DNA of 64,000 bases from Leptospira congkakensis (GTDB lineage: Bacteria; Spirochaetota; Leptospiria; Leptospirales; Leptospiraceae). The notes below the pieces were generated by a model that did no database searches, was not told the DNA's origin, and saw nothing but the letters and a program-made list of their open reading frames with translations. Made by a program: the position numbers and the translations under genes. This document shows positions 1 to 8,262 of the stretch, one piece after another. The stretch covers positions 124,001 to 188,000 of the forward strand of contig NZ_RQGQ01000011.1 in NCBI RefSeq assembly GCF_004770265.1. Direction: 5' to 3'. The first letter of the stretch is position 1. Every line of letters begins with the position of its first letter.

Positions 1-618
1 GATTTTAATCTTAGGTAAACCTAAGTTGTATCGCACTGCCACTACACGAATTCCAACAACAACAGTTGCAGAGATAATTAGATTCGCATTATCATTTACA
101 TTCCAAACATTTAACAGAATATATAAGACAGATCCCACCAAACAAGCAGTAGCGTATATTTCTTTTCTAAAGATAAATGGCACTTCGTTCATTAAGGTAT
201 CTCGAATCACTCCACCAAAAATGGCAGAGATCATTCCGAGAAGCGCAGAAGCAAAATAATTCACTCCATGATCCAAAGCAATCCTTGTTCCAAGCACTGT
301 GTAGATTCCAATGCCCAAGGTATCAAATAAAAACAATTCATCGCGAAGTTTGCTTAGTACTCTCGGTAAAAGTATGACGAGTAAAAATCCAACAAAGATG
401 GCCCAAAGAATATTTTCATCACGCACCCAAGAAACTGGGTAATTGCCTAAGGTAATGTCTCTTAAGGTTCCTCCCCCAATGGCGGTGATGAAACCCGTGA
501 AAAATACGCTAAATAAGTCATGGTGATGGTCTTTATGTTCCAGTGCCGCCAGAGCTCCAGACATCGTAAAAACCATGATACCAGAAAGCCCGATGTAATA
601 ATAAAAACTAAAATCCAC
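1..618 (-). CDS. TRIC/UPF0126 (YadS-like) membrane protein, 3' end cut off
   Basis: Predicted inner-membrane protein of the UPF0126 family, the bacterial relatives of trimeric intracellular cation (TRIC) channels. The reading frame stays open for 206 codons to the window edge, so only the last few residues are missing (family members are about 205-220 residues). It contains two copies of the family's glycine-rich pore motif, GGGTLRD near residue 37 and FGGVIRD near residue 123, each inside a run of three hydrophobic helices. The start is a GTG preceded by AGGAG at good spacing; no ATG lies near it. It is divergent from the beta-helix lipoprotein. Family assignment is firm; the transported ion is unknown. 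Confidence 0.85.
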   Translation of the reverse strand, partial: MDFSFYYYIGLSGIMVFTMSGALAALEHKDHHHDLFSVFFTGFITAIGGGTLRDITLGNYPVSWVRDENILWAIFVGFLLVILLPRVLSKLRDELFLFDTLGIGIYTVLGTRIALDHGVNYFASALLGMISAIFGGVIRDTLMNEVPFIFRKEIYATACLVGSVLYILLNVWNVNDNANLIISATVVVGIRVVAVRYNLGLPKIKI

Positions 619-700
619 GGTTTCTCCTCTAGTTTTTTAGATTAGACGGAAAGAAAATGACACATCCCGTCCCCTTCAGTTGTTGTATTAAATAGAGAGT

Positions 701-3700
701 ATGATCAAGTCTGCAAAAATCTTTAGGAATGCCATCCTCATTCCCACCTTTCTATTCCAGGCTTGTATCCCTAGTTTGTCCAAAGGCATTTTACAATCCG
801 TCAGTGATTTCCTCCAACTGCGCAGTTTAGTCAATTCAGCACCAACAGGCCCCTACTATCTATCTGTTACTGTTTCCGGCCTTCTTGGGTCAGGCCTTGT
901 TTTGGATTTGAATTCTGGAACAGAAAGCATTGTTGTCAACGCCGATGGATCCTTTGATTTTAAAACTCCTCTTAGTACAGGAAACAACTTCAATGTAACG
1001 GTGAACACACAACCGACTCTCCCTGCGCAAACTTGTTCTGTCAGTGGCGGAATGGGTGTGGTCGCTTATGGAAATATCAACTCGATCATCGTGAATTGTG
1101 ATCCTTTACGTTATACCGTTGGTGGCACCATCACCGGCCTTGATGGAATTACGGGTCTTGTTCTCACAAACTCTGTCGATGGATCCACACTGAACGTAGC
1201 GGTTGCATCGGGCTCTTTTGCTTTCACGCAAACCTATTTGGATGGAACCACTTATAATGTTTCGGTTACCACCCAACCAAACCATCCGGTTCAGAACTGT
1301 CTCACTACCAACGGGTCAGGAACCATCGCTGGTGCAAATATCACAGACATCATCATCGCTTGTAATTCAACTGCCTTTCCGATCGAAGTCACTGCTGTGG
1401 GGATCGCTTCTGGCACACTGAGTATTAGAAATAATAATTCGGAACTACTCACCATTTCAACCAATGGATTACATAGATTCCCCACGAATATCATAACAAA
1501 CAATACATATAGTTTGCAAATTGTGGGAACTCCCGCGAACCATCAGTGTGTCCTTTCTGCTTCTGGTGGCACTGTTACGGGAACCATCTCCATCACTGCC
1601 AATTGTTTTAGTGTTCTCAGTTTTAATCCTTCCAATGGGGGAGTCCTACAACCAACGGAAAGTTTACGATTACAATTTTCGGATGAAGTGAATGCCGGCA
1701 GTTGTATAACCTCAACAGGAACATTAAACACAGTATTGAGTATACCAATTCAATTTTCAGTGACAACAACAACACTTACGAATGATACGCTCATTGTTTC
1801 CCCCGCTGTTACAGATTCCTGGGCCAGTGGACACAGAGTCTTAACTCTAAATTGTTTTAATGTCGGAGGAACACCACTTTCTTCTACGGTAAATATACTA
1901 TACTTGGTCCCATCTGCCATTCGTTATGTTTCCGCTTCTGCTACTGCTTTTGATACCAATGATGGTTTCACTCCTACTACACCCAAAAGAAATATCCAAG
2001 CAGCTATCGATGACTTTCTAGGCTGTGCCTCTGGTGACTGTGCCGTACTCGTAGAAGCAGGGACTTATGATTCATCTGTGATTGGAGATCGAATCCAGAT
2101 AGTTTCGGGAGTTTCTCTCTTTGGAAGTTACACAGCAGGTTCTGGTTTTTTAAGCCGAGATACAACTCTTGATACTTCCATAATATCGATGGTAACCACT
2201 CCCGCAAGTTGTGCCTCCGCAACAGCAACAAACCCCTGTTCATCGATCTATGCAAGCGGTGCCGTTACCGCTACCACCGTCGTTTCTGGTTTTGATATTC
2301 AGGCGGGATCAACGACTGCTCCTTATATGGCGGGCGTTTCTTTAAACGGAACCAATTTTCTCCGTTTCATTAATAACAAAATCCGAGGTGGTAGCGGCGA
2401 TAATGGTACTTCGGGAATATTTGCTCTAAATAGCAATCCTTACTTAATCTTTAATACAATTCATGGTGGTGATTGTACGGTAAATGGCTGTTCCTCTGTG
2501 GGTCTTTATATGTCCTCAGCTGCCACTCTCACTCCCATCCTACTTTCTAATTCCATAGCTGGTGGTGGTGATGGTACGGTTATCAATGCAACGTCCAAAG
2601 GGATTCAATACAACGGAACTGCTGGGATCATTGTCTCAAACATCAGAGGAAATACATTTTCTGCAGCAAATATGAATGCAGACCCAGTACTCTCGACTAA
2701 CTCAACCAGTGTAGGATTTGAAATTTCAACCGGAGCTAGTTCGTCAGGGGTTTTAGCCGGAAATATCATTCGGGGACTTAATTCCTACAGATCATCAGGA
2801 ATTCGGATTAGCTTAGCAACCAGTGTCGAAATTGGTTCTGCCACCCAAGGGAACTTAATCCAAAGTGGAAACGGAGTTACAGAATCCTATGGACTTTATT
2901 TGAATAGCGGACATATTGTACGGAGAAATGTGATCGAAGTAGGAAATGTAATAAGTCCAGGATCCTTCTCCACGTCCGCTGGAATCTTTTTCTTCGGTGG
3001 AGGTACTACTGCCATCTTAGAGAACAATGCCATTTATGTTGGAGATGCAACCTCAACTACTGCTACTGCATGGGTGATGGGGATCAGGGGGAGTGGTTTG
3101 AATACTGCCTCGATCATCTCGGGAAACTATATTAGAGTAGGAAGGACCATTGGTAGTTCAACGTCTTCTACTGTTTCGGGAATCAGTCTTACTTCTCTAG
3201 GTGCTATGTTGATTTCTGATAACTGGATTCAAAATGGCAGAAGTTCCCACTTAGCAAGAGGAATCGAACTTTCAAATGTTACGACTCCTTTAAGGATTTA
3301 TCACAATACAGTCAATAGTGGAATTAGTGATACGTCTATTGAGACTCCATTATACCTAGCGAGCGGAGTAACTTCACTTGACATACAAAACAATATCTTT
3401 CTATTAAACAATGATTCTGCACCGAATGCATGTATTTTAAACGCTGGCCTTGGATTACAATCTGCTATTAGATACAATGTTTTCCATAATTGTAATAATT
3501 TAGTGATTCAAAATGCATTAAACTATAATTTACTTTGTGCAGGTGGGATTCCGGGTGCGTTAGCCTGTGTCCCTCTTGGTACTGCCGCAAATTTTGGGGA
3601 TAACTTAAAACTCAACCCTAACCTTGTATCAGAGTTTGGTGTGATTGCTAACTACACTCCTACACCTGCAACTTCTTGTTTGATCACCCAATCGACAAAT

Positions 3701-3808
3701 AATATTGCAGGTCATACAGGTAGCTACTCAGGTCCAGGTACAAGACCAGGAGCGAATGGATTTTCGAGTCTTGGTGCTGTAGAATACGAACAAGCTTGTG
3801 CACCTTAG
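701..3808 (+). CDS. Surface lipoprotein: cysteine-paired repeats, Ig-like domain, right-handed beta-helix
   Basis: Large predicted lipoprotein. The N-terminus is a lipoprotein signal with lipobox FQAC (Cys22). Three repeats of about 80 residues follow (about 52-133, 138-221 and 224-302). Each ends in a cysteine pair spaced 19-21 residues apart (112/133, 200/221, 283/302), which suggests one disulphide per repeat. Next comes an Ig-like domain of the SbsA type starting FNPSNGG with FSDEV (about 308-405), and then a DUF1565-like entry (RYVSASA...NIQAAIDDF) to a long right-handed beta-helix rich in NxI and GNxI rungs that runs almost to the C-terminus. Such proteins are usually exported and bind or cleave polysaccharide, but no catalytic residues are recognisable. 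It stands alone as a transcription unit. Confidence 0.8.
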   Translation: MIKSAKIFRNAILIPTFLFQACIPSLSKGILQSVSDFLQLRSLVNSAPTGPYYLSVTVSGLLGSGLVLDLNSGTESIVVNADGSFDFKTPLSTGNNFNVTVNTQPTLPAQTCSVSGGMGVVAYGNINSIIVNCDPLRYTVGGTITGLDGITGLVLTNSVDGSTLNVAVASGSFAFTQTYLDGTTYNVSVTTQPNHPVQNCLTTNGSGTIAGANITDIIIACNSTAFPIEVTAVGIASGTLSIRNNNSELLTISTNGLHRFPTNIITNNTYSLQIVGTPANHQCVLSASGGTVTGTISITANCFSVLSFNPSNGGVLQPTESLRLQFSDEVNAGSCITSTGTLNTVLSIPIQFSVTTTTLTNDTLIVSPAVTDSWASGHRVLTLNCFNVGGTPLSSTVNILYLVPSAIRYVSASATAFDTNDGFTPTTPKRNIQAAIDDFLGCASGDCAVLVEAGTYDSSVIGDRIQIVSGVSLFGSYTAGSGFLSRDTTLDTSIISMVTTPASCASATATNPCSSIYASGAVTATTVVSGFDIQAGSTTAPYMAGVSLNGTNFLRFINNKIRGGSGDNGTSGIFALNSNPYLIFNTIHGGDCTVNGCSSVGLYMSSAATLTPILLSNSIAGGGDGTVINATSKGIQYNGTAGIIVSNIRGNTFSAANMNADPVLSTNSTSVGFEISTGASSSGVLAGNIIRGLNSYRSSGIRISLATSVEIGSATQGNLIQSGNGVTESYGLYLNSGHIVRRNVIEVGNVISPGSFSTSAGIFFFGGGTTAILENNAIYVGDATSTTATAWVMGIRGSGLNTASIISGNYIRVGRTIGSSTSSTVSGISLTSLGAMLISDNWIQNGRSSHLARGIELSNVTTPLRIYHNTVNSGISDTSIETPLYLASGVTSLDIQNNIFLLNNDSAPNACILNAGLGLQSAIRYNVFHNCNNLVIQNALNYNLLCAGGIPGALACVPLGTAANFGDNLKLNPNLVSEFGVIANYTPTPATSCLITQSTNNIAGHTGSYSGPGTRPGANGFSSLGAVEYEQACAP

Positions 3809-3838
3809 TTAAAAGACAATGGATTTTGGTTAAGGTGC
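3800..3838. terminator. Hairpin between convergent genes
   Basis: Perfect 8-bp inverted repeat GCACCTTA / TAAGGTGC with a 23-base loop. It starts within the last codons of the beta-helix lipoprotein and lies before the convergent SMP-30-like gene. Neither side has a strong T-run, so it is a candidate bidirectional terminator or mRNA end-protecting stem only. Confidence 0.35.
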
Positions 3839-3860
3839 GAAAGAATAAAACTTTTCTTAT

Positions 3861-4901
3861 TTAAGGTAGTATGTAAATTCCTACACGATCATTGTACAAA
3901 CTTCCAATGTACAATTGTCTTTTCTTTTCCAAAACACTCGTGACTTCTTTTAAATGTTCTCCACCAGGATCTTGTAAAGTCATAAGAACCTTTCCATTAC
4001 CATCTATTTTAAGTGCGTAACCATAAGGTTCAGCCTTAGGCCAAAGGAATTTGGGTAAAAAGGAAATCATTCGTTTGACTACGGGAGAAGGATGCATATT
4101 GTCCATCCTGTCATTTCTCACTGTAAAAAGTGCAACCCAAAACTCTCCACTTTCATTACGAGTGATATTGTCCGGAAACCCAGGAAGATTTTCAATCACT
4201 GTTTCTTTTTGGCCCTTCTTAGAACCTTTTAACCAAAGTTTTGTGATCTTATATCGATACGTTTCATTGACAAGTAGATAATCCTCATTTTTGGACAATG
4301 CAATTCCATTAGCAAAATACAAATCGTCCGCAAGAAGTTCTGTTACTTTGGTTTTTGGATCGTATACAAAAACTCTTCCATAAGGTCTTGCTTCTAAAAG
4401 ATCATAAAGATATTCTTTTTGTTCATATATGGATGCATCAGAAAAATAAATTTTTCCATCCTGAGAAATATCTAAATCATCTGTAAATTTAAATGGACGA
4501 CCCTTATATTCCGAAACAAGAACTGTAATTTTTCCTAATTTATCTAAAGACAACAATCCACGATAAGCATCGGCGATGATAAGATTGCCTTGTTTGTCAA
4601 ATTGAATTCCCAAAGGCCGGCCTGAAGTGTTGGCGATGGCTTTGATTTCCCCTTTGAGAGTGATACGAATGATACGCCCATCCTTATCCCCACCGTAAAT
4701 ATTTCCATCGGCATCTACATCCAATGACTCCAATCCTTTTACCTTTCCAATAGCAAGTAAAATGGATTTTTGTAATTCGGTATTGGGTGCATATATCCCA
4801 ACTGACTCCGGTTTGATGGGTGGTTCATAAGAAACTGGATCAAATGTTCGACAGGAAAAAAACAAAGAAAAAACAGAAATATAAATTAAGAAGTGTTTCA
4901 T
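3861..4901 (-). CDS. Strictosidine-synthase/SMP-30-like six-bladed beta-propeller lipoprotein
   Basis: Predicted lipoprotein of 346 residues with signal MKHFLIYISVFSLFFSC. The body resembles the strictosidine synthase-like / SMP-30 / gluconolactonase superfamily, whose bacterial members include lactonases and esterases. Typical signatures are DLDISQDGKIYFSDAS, ANGIALS, and PGFPDNI followed by a conserved GEFWVAL strand. An in-frame ATG exists 45 bases upstream, but the start chosen here has a GGAGAAAC ribosome site, gives a clean lipobox, and overlaps the acyltransferase stop as ATGA. It is the last gene of the twelve-gene run. Substrate is unknown; lactone hydrolysis is only one possibility for the fold. 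Confidence 0.75.
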   Translation of the reverse strand: MKHFLIYISVFSLFFSCRTFDPVSYEPPIKPESVGIYAPNTELQKSILLAIGKVKGLESLDVDADGNIYGGDKDGRIIRITLKGEIKAIANTSGRPLGIQFDKQGNLIIADAYRGLLSLDKLGKITVLVSEYKGRPFKFTDDLDISQDGKIYFSDASIYEQKEYLYDLLEARPYGRVFVYDPKTKVTELLADDLYFANGIALSKNEDYLLVNETYRYKITKLWLKGSKKGQKETVIENLPGFPDNITRNESGEFWVALFTVRNDRMDNMHPSPVVKRMISFLPKFLWPKAEPYGYALKIDGNGKVLMTLQDPGGEHLKEVTSVLEKKRQLYIGSLYNDRVGIYILP

Positions 4902-5776
4902 TTTGGTTGTTTCTCCTTTTCGATCAAAACATCTTTTAAAGCCCATCGTTCATCCACCCATCGTTTCATTTTTTTAGACATAGGTGCAAACTGTTCGTTT
5001 TCCTCAACTGGCACCAACGATGCAGGAATGACATCCACAAAAACTTTTAGTTTGCGAATTTTACCTTGCATCAACTCCAAAAAACTCGGGTTTTCCGTAG
5101 GATAAACTATCGTTAAATCGATAAAAGCATCAAGCGAATTCTTTAGCGTTGTGGACACAACGGAGATCCCACCACTATGAGGCCGGAGCAAATGTTTGTA
5201 AGGATTCTTTTTTAGTAATTTTTGAACCCGCTCTGGGGTCCTACGGTGGCCTTCAAGAAAATTCAAAATGGAAAAAGGCATCCCGGCAAATTTTGCACAA
5301 ACGTTTTTTACATTTTCTAAATCTTTGGTAGCAAGTTCTGGATTTTTTTTCAACTGTTCTTTCGTACTTCTTTTTACAAAAGGGAAGTCAAGGGCAAGCC
5401 AAGCATGTCCAAGGATAGGAACATATTTTAATGAATCTTTGATAAAAAAACGAATGAGTGGAATTTTACGATTTAAAACCGACTGAATGATATAAATATC
5501 AGACCAAGATTGGTGGTTACAAATGATCATATAACGACCGTCTTGTTTTAAATCTTTATAAGCATCTCCAATCACTTCAAACTGGACACCATATAACATT
5601 CTGGAAATTCGGTAGTTATTTTCGATCCAGGCCTCTCCCACTTTCAATAGAAGTCTGTCGCCAAATCTTCTCGCCGAACCAGTTGTTACCAACTTCCAAA
5701 TATAAAGAGGGTACATCGTTGGTATGATCGACAATAAATTCAAAAGAAATAAAATATAAGCAATGATTAAACCCAA
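4898..5776 (-). CDS. PlsC/YihG-type membrane acyltransferase
   Basis: Lysophospholipid acyltransferase (LPLAT/PlsC) family protein of 292 residues that would transfer an acyl chain from acyl-ACP or acyl-CoA to a lipid acceptor at the inner membrane. Block I is NHQSWSDI, a variant of NHxxxxD (family HX4D), and block III is EGHRRTPE. A hydrophobic helix occupies the first 25 residues. The layout is closest to the YihG-like branch, which modifies existing lipids. It is coupled by a 4-base overlap to the downstream beta-propeller gene and lies 13 bases after the phosphatase gene. Acyl donor and acceptor cannot be read from sequence. Confidence 0.82.
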   Translation of the reverse strand: MGLIIAYILFLLNLLSIIPTMYPLYIWKLVTTGSARRFGDRLLLKVGEAWIENNYRISRMLYGVQFEVIGDAYKDLKQDGRYMIICNHQSWSDIYIIQSVLNRKIPLIRFFIKDSLKYVPILGHAWLALDFPFVKRSTKEQLKKNPELATKDLENVKNVCAKFAGMPFSILNFLEGHRRTPERVQKLLKKNPYKHLLRPHSGGISVVSTTLKNSLDAFIDLTIVYPTENPSFLELMQGKIRKLKVFVDVIPASLVPVEENEQFAPMSKKMKRWVDERWALKDVLIEKEKQPK

Positions 5777-5789
5777 AACAAACTCCTAA

Positions 5790-7022
5790 TTAATACGTTG
5801 TACCGATTCCAAGAATCGTAACATCGTCCATCATCGAGGCTTTCCCTCGAAAAGAATGAAAATCATCCATAAGCAAATTGATAGTATCGGCTAGATTCAA
5901 ATCCAAACTCTTTGCTGATGCAAAACTGGAAAGTAATTTGGTTTCTCCGAGGAGAATTCCTTCCTCATTTTCTTGTTCCAAATACCCATCCGAAATCATA
6001 AACAAACGATCTCCTAATCCAAAAGCCATCGAATGGTTGGAATATTCGACATCTTTTTCCAACCCCAACATCACTCCCGACTCTGTAAGAGGAATGATTT
6101 TGTCTTTTGTTACCACATATGGTTCATTATGACCTGCTGATGAATAAGTCAATTGGCTTTCTTCCATATTCAAATCAACGATGACGGCGGTGAATTGGTT
6201 GGATTTTTTACCGTACCGATCCATAAAAATTTGATTCAATGCATAGAGAACATCAGCAGGGTTTGGGGTGTTGTGTTTGATATGATCATATTCTGCTTTG
6301 ATGGCCATAGTGATGAGTGCAGCCTGCACACCATGACCAATGGCATCGGCCAAAAACAATCTGATTTTGTTTTTTTCCAATCGAATCACATCAAATATAT
6401 CCCCACCTACTTCCGCCATAGGTTCAAATCGTGATCCGAAATCTAAATGAGCTACGTACCTAAGACCTAGAGGCAAAATATTTCTCTGAATGGTTTTCGC
6501 AGTTTCTAAATCTTCTTGGATGATTTTCAAAGATTGTGTTAACTTCGCTGTTCTTTCTTTTACCATCTCTTCTAAAGTTTCGTTTTGAAGGCGAAGTTCT
6601 TTGTTCTTTTGGATGAGAACTTGGTTTTCTCTTTGTTCTGCGTTCCGAATTCTAGCAGTTAACAATTTCAAAAGTGTTAAGGTCATATCTGGACTCGTTT
6701 GAATCAAACGGTGAAAATCTTCCCTTGTGAGTTCATAAAGAACAGAATCTTCTTTTGCAGAGATATTTACGGTGCGAGGAGCGGAATCAATCAGTGCAAT
6801 TTCTCCGAAATAATCGCCAGATACTAAGTCACCAATAACAAGTATTTCTTCTTTACTTTCATCCAAATACTTCCAAACTTCGACTGTTCCCGATTCGATA
6901 AAATAAAAAGAATCACCTAACGAATATTGTTGGATGATTAGGGAACCTTTTCCAAAAAGAACGCGTTTCATTTCTTTTTTTAAGAAACTTAAATCCGCAG
7001 TTGGTTTCTCCTCGGCTCCCAT
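5790..7022 (-). CDS. Cyclic-nucleotide-binding domain fused to SpoIIE/PP2C phosphatase
   Basis: Cytosolic signalling protein of 410 residues. Residues 14-125 form a cyclic-nucleotide-binding beta-roll with the phosphate cassette FGEIALIDSAPRT (Glu74, Arg83), so binding of cAMP or cGMP is plausible. A coiled coil (about 126-178) follows, then an RsbU/SpoIIE-type PP2C domain. The metal-binding residues are visible as VGGD (Asp208), DAIGHG (Asp226) and a terminal DDVTIL. These enzymes dephosphorylate STAS-domain anti-sigma antagonists; a STAS protein is encoded at 38441-38800, though no link is shown. The ATG has AAGGTGAT upstream. It sits in the twelve-gene run, 14 bases after the cupin gene. 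Confidence 0.9.
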   Translation of the reverse strand: MGAEEKPTADLSFLKKEMKRVLFGKGSLIIQQYSLGDSFYFIESGTVEVWKYLDESKEEILVIGDLVSGDYFGEIALIDSAPRTVNISAKEDSVLYELTREDFHRLIQTSPDMTLTLLKLLTARIRNAEQRENQVLIQKNKELRLQNETLEEMVKERTAKLTQSLKIIQEDLETAKTIQRNILPLGLRYVAHLDFGSRFEPMAEVGGDIFDVIRLEKNKIRLFLADAIGHGVQAALITMAIKAEYDHIKHNTPNPADVLYALNQIFMDRYGKKSNQFTAVIVDLNMEESQLTYSSAGHNEPYVVTKDKIIPLTESGVMLGLEKDVEYSNHSMAFGLGDRLFMISDGYLEQENEEGILLGETKLLSSFASAKSLDLNLADTINLLMDDFHSFRGKASMMDDVTILGIGTTY

Positions 7023-7036
7023 TACTCAAATCACCT

Positions 7037-7402
7037 TTAGAATTCTTCTTCCCGATTGACCAAGTCAATGGCAAAAGCAGGTCTACAAACAGACCAGTAT
7101 TCGGCTTCATCCGGAAACGGATTAGAATACCGAACTCTAGTCCCCTTTTCTATTAAAATGGATTCACCGGCAGAAAGAATTACAATTTTATCACCCACTT
7201 CGATTTGTTTTTTGCCGCGAACCATAAGAGTCCACTCATCAAAGTTAGGTGTTTGAAAGGGTTCACCCCAACCACTAGGTGCTATCATATGAGCAATCGA
7301 AACATCAGAATTTCCCGTAGAGGGAATTCCGAAATGTTCGGAAATTGTTTTTCCACCAGGAACGGGAATTTGGATTGGATTTGTTTGGTGTTTAAAACCC
7401 AT
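7037..7402 (-). CDS. Small cupin-domain protein
   Basis: Single-domain protein of 121 residues. The C-terminal two thirds form a cupin barrel (about residues 42-110) with the GD...LSAGESILIEKGTRVRY pattern. The usual metal-binding histidines of cupin motif 1 are not obvious (the region reads FDEWTLMVRGKKQIEV), so it may bind a small molecule without acting as a metal enzyme. It lies 2 bases after the SDR gene and 14 bases before the phosphatase gene in the long operon. Substrate unknown. Confidence 0.72.
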   Translation of the reverse strand: MGFKHQTNPIQIPVPGGKTISEHFGIPSTGNSDVSIAHMIAPSGWGEPFQTPNFDEWTLMVRGKKQIEVGDKIVILSAGESILIEKGTRVRYSNPFPDEAEYWSVCRPAFAIDLVNREEEF

Positions 7403-7404
7403 AC

Positions 7405-8262
7405 CTAAAATCCAGGGAATTTAAAACTAAACTTATGTTTCAAAAGATCTTCTGTAAAAGACCATAAATTCCTTCTGGCGGTTATGTCATAAGATGGGTC
7501 GGAACTTTTCTGGATTTTATTTTTTACAAAATACTTACCCGATACAGAAGCTACGGACGGATCTGTAGATAAGAAAATAGAAGTATCGGCGCCTTTCTCT
7601 TCTGAGATCGCAAAAATATTTTGAGCAAAAGTCAAAAGAATCTTCGCCAAACCATCGTTATTTTGACCAAACTTGGTTTTTACAAACCCTGGGTGGAGGC
7701 AATTAACTGTAATTTTAGTTTGGTTTAGTCTCTCCGCTAGTTCATACGTAAAATAAATATTCATGAGTTTTGATCTTTGGTATTGTTTCCAACCGGAATA
7801 TTCTTTTTCACCCAATAAATCGCTAAAATTTAGAGATACACCCATATGGGCCCGTGATGCCACATTAACAATTCTAGCCTCTCCAGCTTTTTTTAAAGAA
7901 GGGAGTAAACCAAGTGCCATGATAAAATAATTCAAATGGTTTAAAGCAAATGTAGATTCAATTCCTTCTTTGGTTAGAGTATGTTTATCAAAATAGGCAC
8001 CGGCATTATTGAGTAAAACATCAATTTTGGGATGGTTCTTACGAATTGTTTCTGTTAATAAAAAAGTTTCTTTTGCAGAAGACAAGTCAGCCACATAAGA
8101 ATGAACAACCGCTCCAGTGACTTGTAATGAATAAACAAGAGCTGCTAATTTATCTGCATTACGACCAACCAATATTAATTCATCTTGATTTTTCGCAAAG
8201 GAATGTGTACATACCCTTCCAATTCCATCAGTGGCACCCGTAACTAAAATTGTTTTTTTCAT
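7405..8262 (-). CDS. Short-chain dehydrogenase/reductase, retinol-dehydrogenase-like
   Basis: NAD(P)-dependent oxidoreductase of 285 residues. It has the Rossmann motif TGATDGIG near the N-terminus, the structural NNAG motif, and the active-site YQRSK (YxxxK) preceded by the serine strand VNVASRAH. The longer C-terminal region and the NLNHLNYF helix fit the retinol dehydrogenase / WWOX-like SDR branch better than FabG. The ATG overlaps the TGA of the histidine kinase gene (ATGA). Substrate is unknown; a lipid aldehyde or ketone is likely for this branch. Confidence 0.85.
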   Translation of the reverse strand: MKKTILVTGATDGIGRVCTHSFAKNQDELILVGRNADKLAALVYSLQVTGAVVHSYVADLSSAKETFLLTETIRKNHPKIDVLLNNAGAYFDKHTLTKEGIESTFALNHLNYFIMALGLLPSLKKAGEARIVNVASRAHMGVSLNFSDLLGEKEYSGWKQYQRSKLMNIYFTYELAERLNQTKITVNCLHPGFVKTKFGQNNDGLAKILLTFAQNIFAISEEKGADTSIFLSTDPSVASVSGKYFVKNKIQKSSDPSYDITARRNLWSFTEDLLKHKFSFKFPGF

